Positions 36,124-47,673 of a DNA stretch of 64,000 bases are shown here, in pieces (position 1 is the stretch's first letter; each line of letters begins with the position of its first letter). The translations under genes and the position numbers were made by a program. Where the stretch lies: assembly GCA_032158295.1 (NCBI GenBank), contig CM063249.1, positions 14,674,078 through 14,738,077 of the forward strand, given 5' to 3'. The notes below the pieces were generated by a model. The model worked only from the letters and a program-made list of their open reading frames with translations. It ran no database searches and had not been told where the DNA came from. This stretch comes from Pycnopodia helianthoides. Lineage: Eukaryota > Echinodermata > Asteroidea > Forcipulatida > Asteriidae.

Positions 36124-36560
36124 GTGTCATTTGTCACGCAGTTCACAATTGGGTAAAGTTCTCATTCGGAGAAGAGGGGGTCCAGTCAGGGTAGACATGT
36201 ATTGCAGTTATGACAGTTTCAATATAACTAGCTGATGTGAGTCCGTATACAATGAGAGAGGGTTCCACATAGTTTCTAGTTTAAGAATGGGCACCCGGAT
36301 TTCGTTTGCGGAAAAGAAGGTTCCAGTCGGGATTGTTTTGGATGTCGACAGTCCTGGAATAAATCTAGTGTCATTGTCATTCATGAGTGTCACCAATGGG
36401 GACACTTGACATCTCCATCGGGAGATCCAGTGAGGGTGTATTATGACAAAGTTTGGGTGACAAAAGTACCTTGTGATCGTACATTGTTTGCCAGTCTTTG
36501 GTCCGAGATAAATGTTCCAGGTGAACTTTACCTCAACCACAACTAAATCCCTTCGCCCTG
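36124..36560. other. Three related segments, possible decayed protein repeats
   Basis: GGAGAAGAGGGGGTCCAGTC, GGAAAAGAAGGTTCCAGTCG and GGGAGATCCAGTGAGG recur at intervals of about 140 bp. On the plus strand one frame reads FAEKKVPVGIVLDVDSPG and another PSGDPVRVYYD. On the minus strand a 119-codon frame (36208-36567) is open and holds PTGTFFSANE. None is intact. It may be a decayed extracellular-repeat coding fragment or a noncoding repeat. Confidence 0.3.
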
Positions 36561-38301
36561 GATTCATTCATCACCACAGTTCTTTTAAGAATAAGAATCC
36601 CCATTTCACGGACACAAAACAAACGTCTTGAGAAGTTGTTTTGTGTCACACTTTTTATGATATTGAAGTTAACAATAAGTGACCTCTAGTCTGCTAGGTC
36701 AAGTTCCACAAAACTTTCGTGCTTTTAAAGTAACTGCTTTGTTTCTTTATATCGATACTGATGTATTGTATGCAATTTTTGATTTGTATTCATTGAGAAA
36801 ATGCAAACAGAAGATTATGAAGACAATGTCAAGTTTGAGACGTGAGAAGTAGAAATACTCGAGTGTACGGGTTCGAGCCCTTTTCGAAACTACGGCGTGG
36901 GCTCCACGGGTTAGGTTTGAAAACTTTGGGCATTTCAGGGCTTCAAACGGACAGAGCATCATCTGGAGCACTGGCTCAAGCCGTGATATCAAAAAGGGCC
37001 TATGATATGAGTTAACATGTTAGAAAAGTAAACATTTCTTTGTAATACTTTTCGTTCAAATGAGTCGAGAGTACACCCGTCCTCCACTTAGTATAAATAA
37101 ACGAACACATTTGTGTGCAAGAGTATGATCTGGGTGTTAAGTTAACCCTGGCAACAAATCCGGAACGGGCTCATAGAGGAATACAACGCCCCATGTAGCA
37201 CACCATTGGCAAACACATTGCTATTATGAGTCAGTGATTGTATGCAAAATAATGTGAATACACACCTGTAGATCTAGTACACAAAAACTGCGCTAACCTT
37301 GAGTGGCATTAGACCTTTCAAAAATGTTGCCATTTTATTTGTCTTCCATGCAAATTGGTACTGAACTGAACCTTTCTTTTGTTTACAAATATTTTGTAGG
37401 GCATTCCTTTTCATCACAAAATGTATAACTGGGTTGGCATAGATCTGCCCTTTTTGATAAAACATTTAAAACCCTGTTGTGAAGAATATAATGTAATTTA
37501 TATTTCGGGTAGAACAATCAAGTTGACAGTAAAATGGGTATGTAAAATAGCATCAAAAATGATAAATACATTTTGTATTTTTGTTTTGTAGTGAAAGTCA
37601 CTCGTATGATTGCCAACCATGGTTAGCACAATTGGTGGCTGTGACGTTCCAAAGTAAATGTTTGTTCTTTTCAAAGTGATGACTCAACTTACTTCAGATT
37701 GGTGCTTTTATTGTGGAGAAAATAAAATGTTGTCATATTGCTATGAACATAAAGTAATATAAAAAAAAGGCCATGCAATTTCGCTATGAAAACAAGGAAG
37801 AATTACTTATAAAAATATTGTATTGAACTTGAACCACTAACGTATAGTACGGCTTTGTTTGGTTCCATGAGTACTAGAGAGACTAGGCTATACGTTTCTT
37901 GTTTAGCCTCTTGAGTAAATGGGTTGACAAGTAGAAATAAAACTTAACCTGTATGTCTTATAAAGGCTCAAAATCGTATATATTTCTTACGATGATTATT
38001 CCATTTCAATTGATCCATTGGATATGACCCCCACAAGCTCAAAAAGCGCACTCGTTGAAGTAAAAGAAAGACCTGTAACTGGCTGAGAACACTGTTCTTT
38101 GTGCGAGTTATAAATTTATTCGAGTTAGAAGTGTTATATCACATGGCTGCATTGATGGTTAGTGACTGCGGCCAGATCGATTCCCAGACCGTGACACAGC
38201 CCCAGCCAAGTCGCTTGATGTAGGCACGGCCTATGATTGTATAACTATTTCACTATACGTACTGTTACACGAACATTTAATTTTTGTTTTTGGTTTTGCA
38301 G

Positions 38302-38419
38302 ACATATTTACAGAAGTATGAGTATTTCGGACAAGAAATTGGCGATCAGGTGCAGAACGATGCACAGTTGGAAGAAGCAATCAGAGCACTACAAGTCCAA
38401 TGTAATATAAACGTTACAG
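38302..38419 (+). CDS. MMP exon: propeptide start
   Basis: Acceptor TTTTGCAG. Codes [14 protein letters not shown] through [11 protein letters not shown], starting in phase 0 and ending in phase 1 at ACAG|GTGATT. Confidence 0.92.
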
Positions 38420-41400
38420 GTGATTAAGATTTGCTATCCTTTACAGTAAATCCTCAGCCACTATACCTCCATGGAAATAGCATTAAGTGATTTTTGAAAA
38501 ATCTTTGCGACATATTCTTTGTAAAGGCTTAAGTTTTCATTTAGTAATGCGAACTTTGGCATACGAATTGCAAATTGAAAAGGCCGGGAAAACTTGAGGA
38601 CTGAGGTTAAATTATCCGAATGCCAAATTTGGAGCCGGATAAATTACATAAAGCCCAAGAGAGTGTGACCAGTGCCCCAAGGTACTTTGGCGTGTGGTAA
38701 TCTCAAACTAGCCCAATGATCATTATTACAAAAAAGTGAAAATAATAAAAGGTGTGTTATACCGTTGTTTAGAAAAGTAAATTCATTCACAATTCACAAT
38801 TATTCGTAAACACAGCATACAATCAACCTGTTAAACTCCCACAATCTACAGGAATTGCGGACGAAAATGTCTTTGAATGTATTTCAAGATCACGCTGCGG
38901 GAATACCGACAAAGTCCTACCATCAACCCGTCGGAAAAAGGGCGGGCGTGAGAAGCGTTACTATATCCCAACGGAAGCTCGGGACTGGTCACCGACATCA
39001 ACTCATTTGACCTATGACATAGTCCTGTACACGGACGACCTCCCGCCCACCGTGGTTGACAGGGCCGTAGCGGATGCTTTCGAGGTAAGTCTAAGACGGT
39101 GGCCGAAGTGACCATGGATCGGCCCAAGAATGTCTGAATATTATAGTTAGGCCCGACAACTAAAACAATAACCATATCTATAACTTTAACAAGACCTATA
39201 ACTATGTTATAACGAAAACAATAACCCCTTTTCGCTCTCTTAAAGCTGTGGTCAAACAGCACAATACTCACATTCCAGAGAATACGAGGTGGGGATGTAG
39301 ACATCGGTATCTACTTCTACCCTTCGTTTGAAGAGCACGGGGATAACAAACCGTTTGATGGCCCAGGTACAGTGCTGGCTCACGCCTTTTGGCCCTGGAG
39401 CGAGGAACACACTGCTGATGTGCACTTAGACGAGGGCGAGACGTGGACAGACAAGTCTTACTCAGGTAAAAAAAGTAACAGTCTACCCTTTTAAAAGTCT
39501 TGAATTTGTTGAGACTGTGGCTGGCTAGGGCTAATTCTTACCTTTGAGAAATGTTTTACGTGATATTAACTGTTTTAATTGGTTTTGAATTACTACATTT
39601 CAATAGAAAGCGACTATGAGTCTTTTGCCATTAATTTGATTTCTCTATAGCTGTCGATTTGTATCAAAGTCAGATTCAATTCCTTCAAAATATTTTTTAT
39701 TTCCAACACACAGACAGCTAAAAACTTGTATAACACTCCCCGAGAAAAGAAGGGATAAATTTAATAAATAGCATACATCACTTTTTTCAATAGTTACATT
39801 AACTTTGGATATCATAAGAAAAAAAGGAATGAAGTCGACTTTAATGTCAAAACGTGGATTGGATATATTCTCCCCTACCTCAACAGTAACTTGCCTCCGG
39901 CTTCTGATATCGTCCCAAATTATTTCAAAACTATTTGTGCTGTTAATGCATTGTCTTATGTGTTTATTATTACAACAGGGGCAAACCTTTGGCTTGTTGT
40001 AGCCCATGAGATCGGTCATTCTTTAGGACTTGGTCACAGCTTGGCGTTCGGCTCTCTCATGTTCCCGTTTCACTTCGGGTACAACCCCACTTATACCCTG
40101 CATCAAGATGACATCGACGGTATACAAAGCCTCTATGGTATGTTGTATCCTCATCCCCCATATCCTCATCCCTTTGCAACCCTTTGAAATTGATCACTCT
40201 TTAAGTAAAACATAACAAACAAATTGTTTAAATAACGGCGCCTAAAAATACAGTGCGCCACCAAGTGGTCACCCTGGCGAGTTCAGAGTGCAACTTTTAA
40301 AGAAGGCTGCCAGACAGGAATTACGGATTTGTTTGTTTGCTAATCTGTTTGATGAACTTTCTGAATTGTTTCACCTTGTTTCACAGGTGACATTCAAACA
40401 GATTTCCCTGTAGATGCAGATGCGCCGGACCTGTGCCAAGTACCAATGGATGCTGTTATGATGGACGGACACACATACATGTTCAAAGGTGCGTCAGTTT
40501 ACGCGCTTTCGTATAAGATACATCACCATTGTGCAATATGGTGGAATACATTGTAAAGCAGGTTTTTCCTGATCCTGATCCTCTGTGGGGTTCCGCTCAT
40601 GATCGTTCAACTTAATAAAGGATTACTAAACTATTTATTATTAACTTCTCGTCTGTTGCAGGTGATTATTACTGGAGAGTTTCCAATGGCAAAAAGGAGA
40701 ATGGTTACCCACAGAGGATCTCCAGCCGATGGACGGGGCTAGAGGGTGACATTGACGCTGCCATCACCGTTAAAAATAGTCATGTATGGGATGATCAGGT
40801 TAAAAAGACGTTCTTTTTCAAGGTGAGAGAAATCAGTTGGAAATAACCAACTTGCAACTTCATTGGATAGTAGTTTTTTCAAGGGATGCATATACTATTT
40901 CCTCTCTGCAACTTTTTTAAAAACACAAATTGTAGTGTTACTTTGGTATCAGGTTAAAACTGTTGGTTCTGTAAATGAGATTTTCAGATAATAAAATCAG
41001 TTTACGAAAAAACAATGTACCCAATGTCAATCCTTGCCTCTTCATAATGATTTCAGATCTCACATACATACTCTGACGCGCTAAGCAACACTGTGCCGCG
41101 AGTATTATTGGGGAACATTTGTAGTGCAATTGTCTACATACACCATAGTTTTTGCAACATTTCGGCACACGAATGTGAAGTAGGTTATGATCACTTTTAA
41201 AACTGAAAAATACTTTCGAAATCTCCAAACTCAACCTTCTTGTTTGTGTTCAGGGGCGTCTGGTATGGCGATACACTCTGACGTCTTTGGACGTCGGTTA
41301 TCCAAGGGACATTTCAGAAGCATTTCCAGGTTTCCCTGCGGACGTCGTTCGAATAAAAGGTGTCTTCGAAATTAGTGGAAACGGAGAGACTTACTTCTTT

Positions 41401-42878
41401 ACAGGTAAACAACAAACTAAGGCCAAATATATATTTAAAAAAAACATGTTTAGCGTCCCCGCCCACTTCCTTTTTAGAGGCCGCCTCACTTGTTCCCCCT
41501 TTTATAGGATTATTTTTAACGATCTCTGACGGAAAAAGCTATTTTTTTTTTAAATAGATAAGATCGTATATTTAGACTCTAGCACACCGAAAAAAAAACA
41601 CAGAAAAAAGCTGGCAATCATCTTGAAAAACAGCTGGGCCGGTTGTCTCGAAAAATGTGTTAGGCGGCCATTTTGGAAAAAAACTCCTCCTTGACGCTAA
41701 AATGCAATTTGAATAGAAAATTGGGATATTTACAAGCTACATGGCACTCTGAAATCTCCTCATTAAGAATGGTATAAAGCATGAAACCAGTTTACAGTGT
41801 TACCCATTCCATAATATTATACACAGCTGATGCCACATGATTATTACCTTTATCTTGTAATCTCACATTCAAATTTCACTCAACATTTTGACCCAACCTA
41901 TAATTTGGCCCAGTTAATAATGTGGTTAAGCCATGCTTATTGTTTTTTTATGATAACCATTTTGCAATTTACTCTACGTAGCATAGCCCAGGTATCCATC
42001 TTACGAATCCCTTTGCGTAGCCCATCCAATAAAACCACTCAGCTAACATTTGCAACAAACCCAGCCTTTTACCCAGAAATCCACTCGATGGTACATTAAT
42101 GTGACAATATTTTACCATCGCGCGCGCCCATCCAATAACACCACACAGCTCACAACAAACTGTGCCTTTTACCAAGAAACCCAGCTGGTGATACAAATCC
42201 GTTAATGCAACCTTATATATTTTTTCTCTGCCCGTGGCGTTACCAACCAAATAATCATTCTCACTGATCTTGGCACTAAATGCAACTAACCCAAAAGTAT
42301 CCCGGCCACTAATGCTACACTATATGCCTATAGTGTATTATGCCTACTATATCATTACTAGTCCTACGATGCTAGTCCTATTGTACTATACCTGGGGTCG
42401 ATTTCACAAAGCACTAAGATTCATCGTAAGATGAGTTATCAGTATTACCATAGTGATTTGTATTGTGACATCACTCTTTGCTAAGCAACTGCGATGGATT
42501 TGCAGTTACGATCAGTCTGAACTCTTTGTGAAATCGAGCCCAGGCCTGCTAAAAGCAGCTTTCACTGGCGTATCCTTGAAAACTGAACATAAGCTGTTTT
42601 CTTACCCTTTGCTAGAAAATATCTTCACTAATATTATGTTTCACCGGACAGATGATGGCTTCTACTTACTCAATTGGCACGGCTTCCAGGGTCCCTTTGG
42701 AATCAACGTCTTCTCTGGTATACCAACAAACATAGTCAGCGCCATGCAATGGACCGACAACTATATATACTTCTTCACTGACAACTTCTTGCACTTCCAG
42801 TGTAGCCCTTGGAGCTTCTCCACCAGCCGTGGGTACCCGCGTAATGCACATATTGATTGGATAGGCTGCTCTTTATGA
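38302..42878 (+). CDS. Matrix metalloproteinase (MMP, peptidase family M10A) with hemopexin domain; eight exons, 5' exon uncertain
   Basis: Secreted or pericellular zinc endopeptidase that would cut extracellular-matrix proteins. Exons 38302-38419, 38852-39084, 39246-39465, 39979-40137, 40387-40488, 40662-40822, 41254-41404, 42652-42878 join without phase conflict to 456 residues plus stop. Order: propeptide ([23 protein letters not shown]), degenerate cysteine switch SRCGNTD (family PRCGxPD), furin-type site REKR before YYIP, catalytic domain with [11 protein letters not shown] and [10 protein letters not shown] (structural Zn and Ca), active site [12 protein letters not shown] and Met-turn SLMFP, then a hemopexin domain from DLCQVP to the final Cys of WIGC, which would close it by disulfide. 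No transmembrane segment or GPI signal follows. The signal peptide is missing unless 33395-33505 supplies it; with it the protein would be 493 aa. Confidence 0.95.
38852..39084 (+). CDS. MMP exon: cysteine switch, furin site, start of catalytic domain
   Basis: Contains SRCGNTD (cysteine retained, first Pro changed to Ser and second to Thr), [10 protein letters not shown] ending in an R-X-K-R convertase site, and [15 protein letters not shown], the first catalytic strand. Donor GTAAGT, phase 0. Confidence 0.95.
39246..39465 (+). CDS. MMP exon: catalytic domain metal-binding loops
   Basis: Codes [41 protein letters not shown] and HLDEGETW. These carry the structural zinc and calcium ligands of MMPs. 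Ends in phase 1. Confidence 0.96.
39979..40137 (+). CDS. MMP exon: zinc active site and Met-turn
   Basis: Codes [16 protein letters not shown], then SLMFPF and [11 protein letters not shown]. All three His ligands, the catalytic Glu and the Met of the turn are present. Confidence 0.97.
40387..40488 (+). CDS. MMP exon: hinge and hemopexin entry
   Basis: Short hinge, then [21 protein letters not shown]: the first hemopexin blade with its conserved Cys. Phase 1 at both ends. Confidence 0.95.
40662..40822 (+). CDS. MMP exon: hemopexin blades 1-2
   Basis: Codes [29 protein letters not shown] and VKKTFFFK. The pattern DAAhxh...FFFKG-x-x-hWR is typical of hemopexin repeats. Phase 0 at the 3' end. 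Confidence 0.95.
41254..41404 (+). CDS. MMP exon: hemopexin blades 2-3
   Basis: Begins [20 protein letters not shown] and ends GETYFFTG. Ends in phase 1 at ACAG|GTAAAC. Confidence 0.94.
41405..42651 (+). other. Last MMP intron
   Basis: Holds a diverged two-copy repeat (42018-42194, period about 108 bp, unit start GCCCATCCAATAA) and a 154-bp MITE (42391-42544) whose right end is only 107 bp from the final acceptor. Confidence 0.8.
42391..42544. mobile_element. MITE with CGATTTCACAAAG ends
   Basis: Left end CCTGGGGTCGATTTCACAAA and right end in reverse CCTGGGCTCGATTTCACAAA, 20 of 21 matching. The interior is partly palindromic (ATCGTAAGATGAGTTATCA against AGTTACGATC). The related element at 59823-59964 has GATTTCACAAAACTTTA ends. 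Confidence 0.88.
42652..42878 (+). CDS. MMP final exon: last hemopexin blade and stop
   Basis: Acceptor CACCGGACAG. Codes [29 protein letters not shown] and ends [12 protein letters not shown]. The Cys near the end pairs with that in DLCQVP in this family. Confidence 0.94.
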
Positions 42879-43604
42879 CAAAACCACTTTCTGAAAAACT
42901 TGAGGTACAGGGAGGGCAGTGCCATTTAAAGTGGTTTATGCCTTGTTGTTTACCTGGGAAATGGCTCAATTTTTTAGTCTTTGTGGCGACAAATTAATTT
43001 CCAGTCTACTAGACTGGGGCACAATATGTGTGAACCAAACTAAAACTAGTTTCTAGTTTTAGGCTAGCTTTTATTGAAATGGTGAAGTGAGTTAGTATCA
43101 GTGCTAAGAAGTCATGTACTACAGAATGCGATCGCTATTCAAATGAAGAGCGCCCTCAATCGTCGGATAATGCTATGTTGGGGTGATCCGGATTTATCTT
43201 GTATTGATCACAGAGCCATACAATCTTGATTACAACTTCCAAACAAAAAACAATTAGCAATATTCTCTTGAGAACATTGTTTGCAGCCATTGCGGTTCGA
43301 GATGCGCACTAGGGAACTCGTTAATCGATCACCGGTCAGTGGTACATGAAAGTCATGACTTCCTATTCTTTTTTAAAAGCTCAATTAAGGTTTAGGGGTA
43401 AACTCAGTTCTTGTGGCCGTTGACGGCCCTTGGACCAACCTCAGACAAGTTTATTAGCTGGTGTAAGTCTCGTGTTTATCTGAGCGTGGAACCCAAACTC
43501 TCATAGTTAGTTCCTGGAATTGCTCACAGAAACGTGGTTTTGAGACATTTAACTATAAATGATTTCTTGTTCTGCTTGAAGTTGTTTAACTCTAAAAACT
43601 ATCG

Positions 43605-43755
43605 GGCAAGAATATTCACCCGGATCCAGGTCTTGTGGTGCCTGGGTCAGTATGCCCCGGTATCCTACTTTAAAACCACTTTCCGAGTCAGGACCCGGAA
43701 ATGTGCCAGGAATCCAGGTCAATTCTGACCCTTAATTTTGTTTTTTGTGAGGTGA
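43605..43755. repeat. GGGTCA repeat family, fragment
   Basis: CTCTAAAAAC near 43590, then CACCCGGATCCAGGTC, CTGGGTCAG, GAGTCAGGACCCGGAAATG and AGGTCAATTCTGACCC, in the same order as 45285-45509. Confidence 0.65.
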
Positions 43756-45284
43756 AAAAAATACAAGTTGTTGGCAGTTTGGTCGAGTTCATGCCCTCAA
43801 CGTGTATTCCTGAGTGCATTCTGACACTGTCAGTGTATGATTCCCAAAATTGTGGACATATTCTGTGCTTTTTGTCACCACAGGGTAGTTGTGTCATTCT
43901 TAGTGCAATGAATAAAGGATAAGTCTGTAAATTTTATTGGATTTATTCGAATAACTTGAAATAACACTCGTTCATACAAATAATTATTGTAATAAGGTAA
44001 TTGAGAAAATTATAATGTTTTACGGGAAAAAAACTTTTGGATAAGAAAGGCCGTTAATGTTATTGTGAGAAGAATAGGGCCGTAATTTAAGTTCTCTCCT
44101 GATGGTTTTAACCATGTTTGTTGAAGATTGTTTGGTTTGTTGTGTCATAGTTTTAACAAGGTTTTTTCAATAGTTATCGAACCTCTAAACCACGTTAATG
44201 AGAGAAAGTGGTTTCACTTTTATATTTGAAAGTAAAGGCTTTAGTTACTTTGTATAGTTACACTTCCTATAGTGCGATTGGCTCTAACACTTTTGACTCC
44301 TAACCTGGAGACTTTGGCGTGTTGGGCCCGCACAGAGGCCTCAGAAGAAGTCTGCTTAATAAGCTATGGGGCTCAATCTGATTTTCTCTACTGATAAATC
44401 CAATACTGCAGCTTTTTTATATTATAATAATGTGTTATTACAAACTTACGCCTGATCCTTTGGATATTTAGCATCACCTATAGGAAATAACTGTTATGGG
44501 TTAATGACTTCAAACAGAAATCCATCTAGTCAGTAGTGATTATTTACGATTGTCTGTTACGGGCTTTTTTCGGAATTTCATAAAACTTGTTTACCGGTAA
44601 CGAATGTTTTGCGAATGTAACCTATACACCATACATGTCTCGCGCTTGTTTGAACATTGGGTAGCGGTAAAGTGCACGGATGTGTTTCTTTTGTGCGGAA
44701 ACTCAGTACATGTAGAAGGTTCCCGCAAGGTCGCCGGAACTTCAAATACGCGCGAGACATGCACGGTCTATTGCAGGGAAATCTTCTTGATATAGAAAGC
44801 AAGAGCAACTGCGCTTTAAAGTTGCGAGCCACAATCGCCGTCTAGTGTGCATGGCTGGTTTCCATGTTTAACGGTGAACAAAAAAACACACACAAAAAAT
44901 CTAAATATGGACTATTTGGACAGCTGTATTATGCAATTTATATGCCCTCACTTTGTTTTTTTAACTTTATTTTATCAAATTAATGCACCGAGTCTATATT
45001 TTTTTTAAGAACATGATAATTATAAAATTAATTGACGGATTTGTAATTAGTTTTAATATGGTTAACGTAGAGTGGTATATTTTTTTTACCATGTTGCTGT
45101 ATTCTGTTTCGAGTTGTTCCATCACTCTTGTTAAGTTCAGTGCTGCGATCCAATACGATTGCAGGGGTACGTGAATAAACAGTGAAGTTAAAGTATGTTT
45201 TCGTCTAGAATTACTTATTGTTCGCGTTCTGATAGTATTATAGCTGGAGCTGTAACTCTTGCAAGATGTAGACTTGTTTCTATG

Positions 45285-45509
45285 CACTCTAAAATCTCCC
45301 GCGAATCCCGAATCACCTGGAATCCGGATACAAGGGGGCCTGACCCATTAACGGGAAAGTTAAAACAAGAGAAGATTTTAACCCGGGTTCTGCGTCATTT
45401 TGACTTATTTCTGGGTACTTTTGACACAGACTCCGGGTCACACTGACCCAGAAATGGGTCACATGGGACCCGTATTCTGGTCAATTCTGACACGGGAGTT
45501 TTCAGAGTG
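45285..45509. mobile_element. 225-bp inverted-repeat element of the GGGTCA family
   Basis: Left end CACTCTAAAATCTCCCG, right end in reverse CACTCTGAAAACTCCCG. The interior is dense in CCGGGT/GGGTCA/TGACCC words. It is the most complete of four copies in the window. Confidence 0.8.
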
Positions 45510-45704
45510 TGTGGTGCGCTGTAAATGCTTCTTCTGGGCAAACGCTTTGTGTCGCACTGTACATTGTGAACCACCTACTGAGTGTCGTGAGTGAAGATAC
45601 GCACTAGGGGTTCCTCAAAGATTAGATTGAACAAAGAAACTCTAATAAGGGCACCCAAGATCCGTGACGGACCCTTTGATGCAACACATGAATGATAGTA
45701 TTAT

Positions 45705-45744
45705 ATGGAAAAGGTTTGCGGTGACAACCGCAAACCTTTTCCAT
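45705..45744. repeat. Perfect hairpin, 18-bp arms, GACA loop
   Basis: ATGGAAAAGGTTTGCGGT, GACA, then the exact reverse complement. It adjoins sequence (about 45800-45910) related to the repeat at 22470-22740. Confidence 0.95.
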
Positions 45745-47298
45745 GTGAAAAACCAAAATAGGTAGAACAATCAGCAGTGGCAGTTATTTAGAAAGTATTT
45801 TCTCAAATATCTTTCTCCTGACATACTCCGATCGTGTACCAAATTCTATGCTTGTATCTAAAATATGAAATATAAAATGTAAATATCAAAGGCACAATTC
45901 CCCTAAATCTTTTCCTTTTGTCTTCATCCTGGCGCCATGATGACGTCAATGCGTTTGGTCCACAGTCAGGATAAAGAAAAAGCAAACGTTAGGATGCAGA
46001 TATTCTGATCGTCCAAATCTTCCACGGTTCGTCCCCGACCTTTTCTCAATAATGTAGGCCTAAGGTTTGAAGCTGAATTTTGCAAACAAAATTAAAAGTC
46101 ATGTTAATGCAATATACTTGTACGATCGACAGATCTTAAAATCCAAGAGGGGAATTTTGTTCACCCCCTTCCTCCTAGCTTGCTCTTTGCTCCTGATGTA
46201 AACTGATCTTAGCTGGAGTTGGAAGACTTCTAATCCCAATCATCCTTTCAGCCACTGGGTCCTTATAAAGCATAATTAACCCGTAGGGCCTCACCACCTG
46301 CGGTAAGGGGCGTTCATCTCAAGAATTTCCGTCTCATGTAACCTCCCAAGGTATAACCAACAAAGTGATGTTTTGTTGTTAGCTGGTTGTTACAAGGCAG
46401 TCATCCATGCTGTTACCTCCCGGATTACCATAAACACAAGCAGTCAGATATAATAAGGCCACGCAGATCCATTACACCCGAGTGGTTCAATCCTCATATT
46501 GTTTTCATTGTATTCGGTTGCCATGATGTTGGTTTACATAAGATTAAACTGGTGGCATAAGGCGGGATTTGTCAAGAGTGTGCGGAAGTACGCTGAAATA
46601 TCGGTTCACCCGAGAGAGTTCTAAACTTTTTGACCAGTTCATCGTCATGCGAAAATACTCCGGTTTCCCTTGGTGGATTTGTGATCAACGTACACCTTTT
46701 AAAATAAAGCTAACGGACTCTGTATCACTCTCTCTAAGAAAAACCTCCCTCCAACGATGTTTGAAGTTGCAGTTGAACTTGGATATATAATTATTGTGTA
46801 TATGCCTACTTATATGGAGCAAGTGCCTTGCAAGAAACATGATCAGTTTTAATCACGAGTTAACCGGGATACGACTGAGTGCAGTCTGAGGAAGACCTCT
46901 TGGTGATGACCCAGTTTAGGACGTGATCTTGGAGGAGGGTTTATTATGTGGGTTTCGTACTGTAAGTTTAGCCTGTGGCTGATTTGATGCTGATTAACCA
47001 GTTGCTCTAGACTCACCACACACTAATCCTTCGGGAAACTCACAACGCAAACAAACTTTGCCTTTAACTTTAGGCATAATCTGTTTCACGCAACGACTAA
47101 GAATCAATTATTAACAGAAACGAAAATCAGTTATTCTCATGAATATCCTACATCAGAAGCAGATGGTGGAGACTGTCTCACTGAAGTTCCTTGATTTAGC
47201 TGTATGAAATAATGAAAATCCCTATCATTTGAGTGTTTCCTCCATGGTGAAACTAAATATTTTTCTTGTTTAAGAACTAATTGACCATCCACTTAGCC

Positions 47299-47673
47299 AT
47301 GGCCGCTGTATCTCTCTACCCTCCACGTAGAGTGGGAGAGTACATGTACAGTGTAGACACCATGCGATTCGTCACCCCATGGCGGCACACCAGGCCCTGG
47401 ACCACGCCCTTCTCCTCCCGGCGATGTGATCGAGAGGGGCGAACAATCTCGACAAGAGCTTCCCTCCGACTGCCAGTCGCCAGGGTGAAGTACAGAGTGC
47501 CTCTTGACACCAAGAGTAATGTGGTAGGGGTGGTTGTCTCCAGGCACGTCTGGTCCGGTCCGGCAGCTCAAAAACGCCTGCTAGATGTTGACGACACGTT
47601 CACGCTCTTTGACAACGTTCAAGTGAGATTCGACACTTGCGGATGGTACACTTACACAAAGCCCAAATCAGCT
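47299..47673 (+). CDS. First coding exon of an unrecognised protein
   Basis: ATG in strong context (GCCATGG) opens 125 codons of GC-rich, clearly protein-like sequence, ending in phase 0 at GCT|GTAAGT. The product starts MAAVSLYPPRRVGEYMY, is basic and aromatic (many R, W, Y), has no signal peptide or membrane segment, and ends DTCGWYTYTKPKSA. I do not recognise the family. The next exon was not identified: the acceptor at 51171 would give only four more codons (TFFC) before a stop. PKSA at the end resembles the RPKSA motifs of the downstream gene, so both could belong to one locus, but the frames do not join. Confidence 0.6.

Larger units (their letters stand above)
33506..38301 (+). other. 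Presumed first intron of the metalloproteinase, repeat-rich
   Basis: Contains a tRNA-like sequence (34527-34599), a 49-bp-arm inverted repeat (34769-34915), a MITE (35829-36025), weak protein-like repeats (36124-36560) and a C14 run at 35471-35484. If 33395 is not the first exon, this is spacer and the true signal exon may lie here unseen. Confidence 0.45.
42879..47298. other. MMP 3' region and spacer
   Basis: A candidate poly(A) signal AATAAA is at 43911-43916. Repeats at 43605-43755 and 45285-45509 belong to the GGGTCA family. A perfect 18-bp-arm hairpin is at 45705-45744. No gene recognised. Confidence 0.6.

Noticed and set aside
38846..39304. 152-codon minus-strand ORF
   Set aside because: Antisense shadow of two MMP exons.
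39645..40019. 124-codon minus-strand ORF
   Set aside because: Overlaps the MMP active-site exon and intron antisense; no independent support.
44634..44761. Inverted pair CATGTCTCGCGC / GCGCGAGACATG as a transposon
   Set aside because: Arms of 12 bp only and no matching flanks; too weak to call an element.
47293..47571. Minus-strand ORF over the 47299 exon
   Set aside because: Shadow of the GC-rich plus-strand exon, which has the better start and donor.
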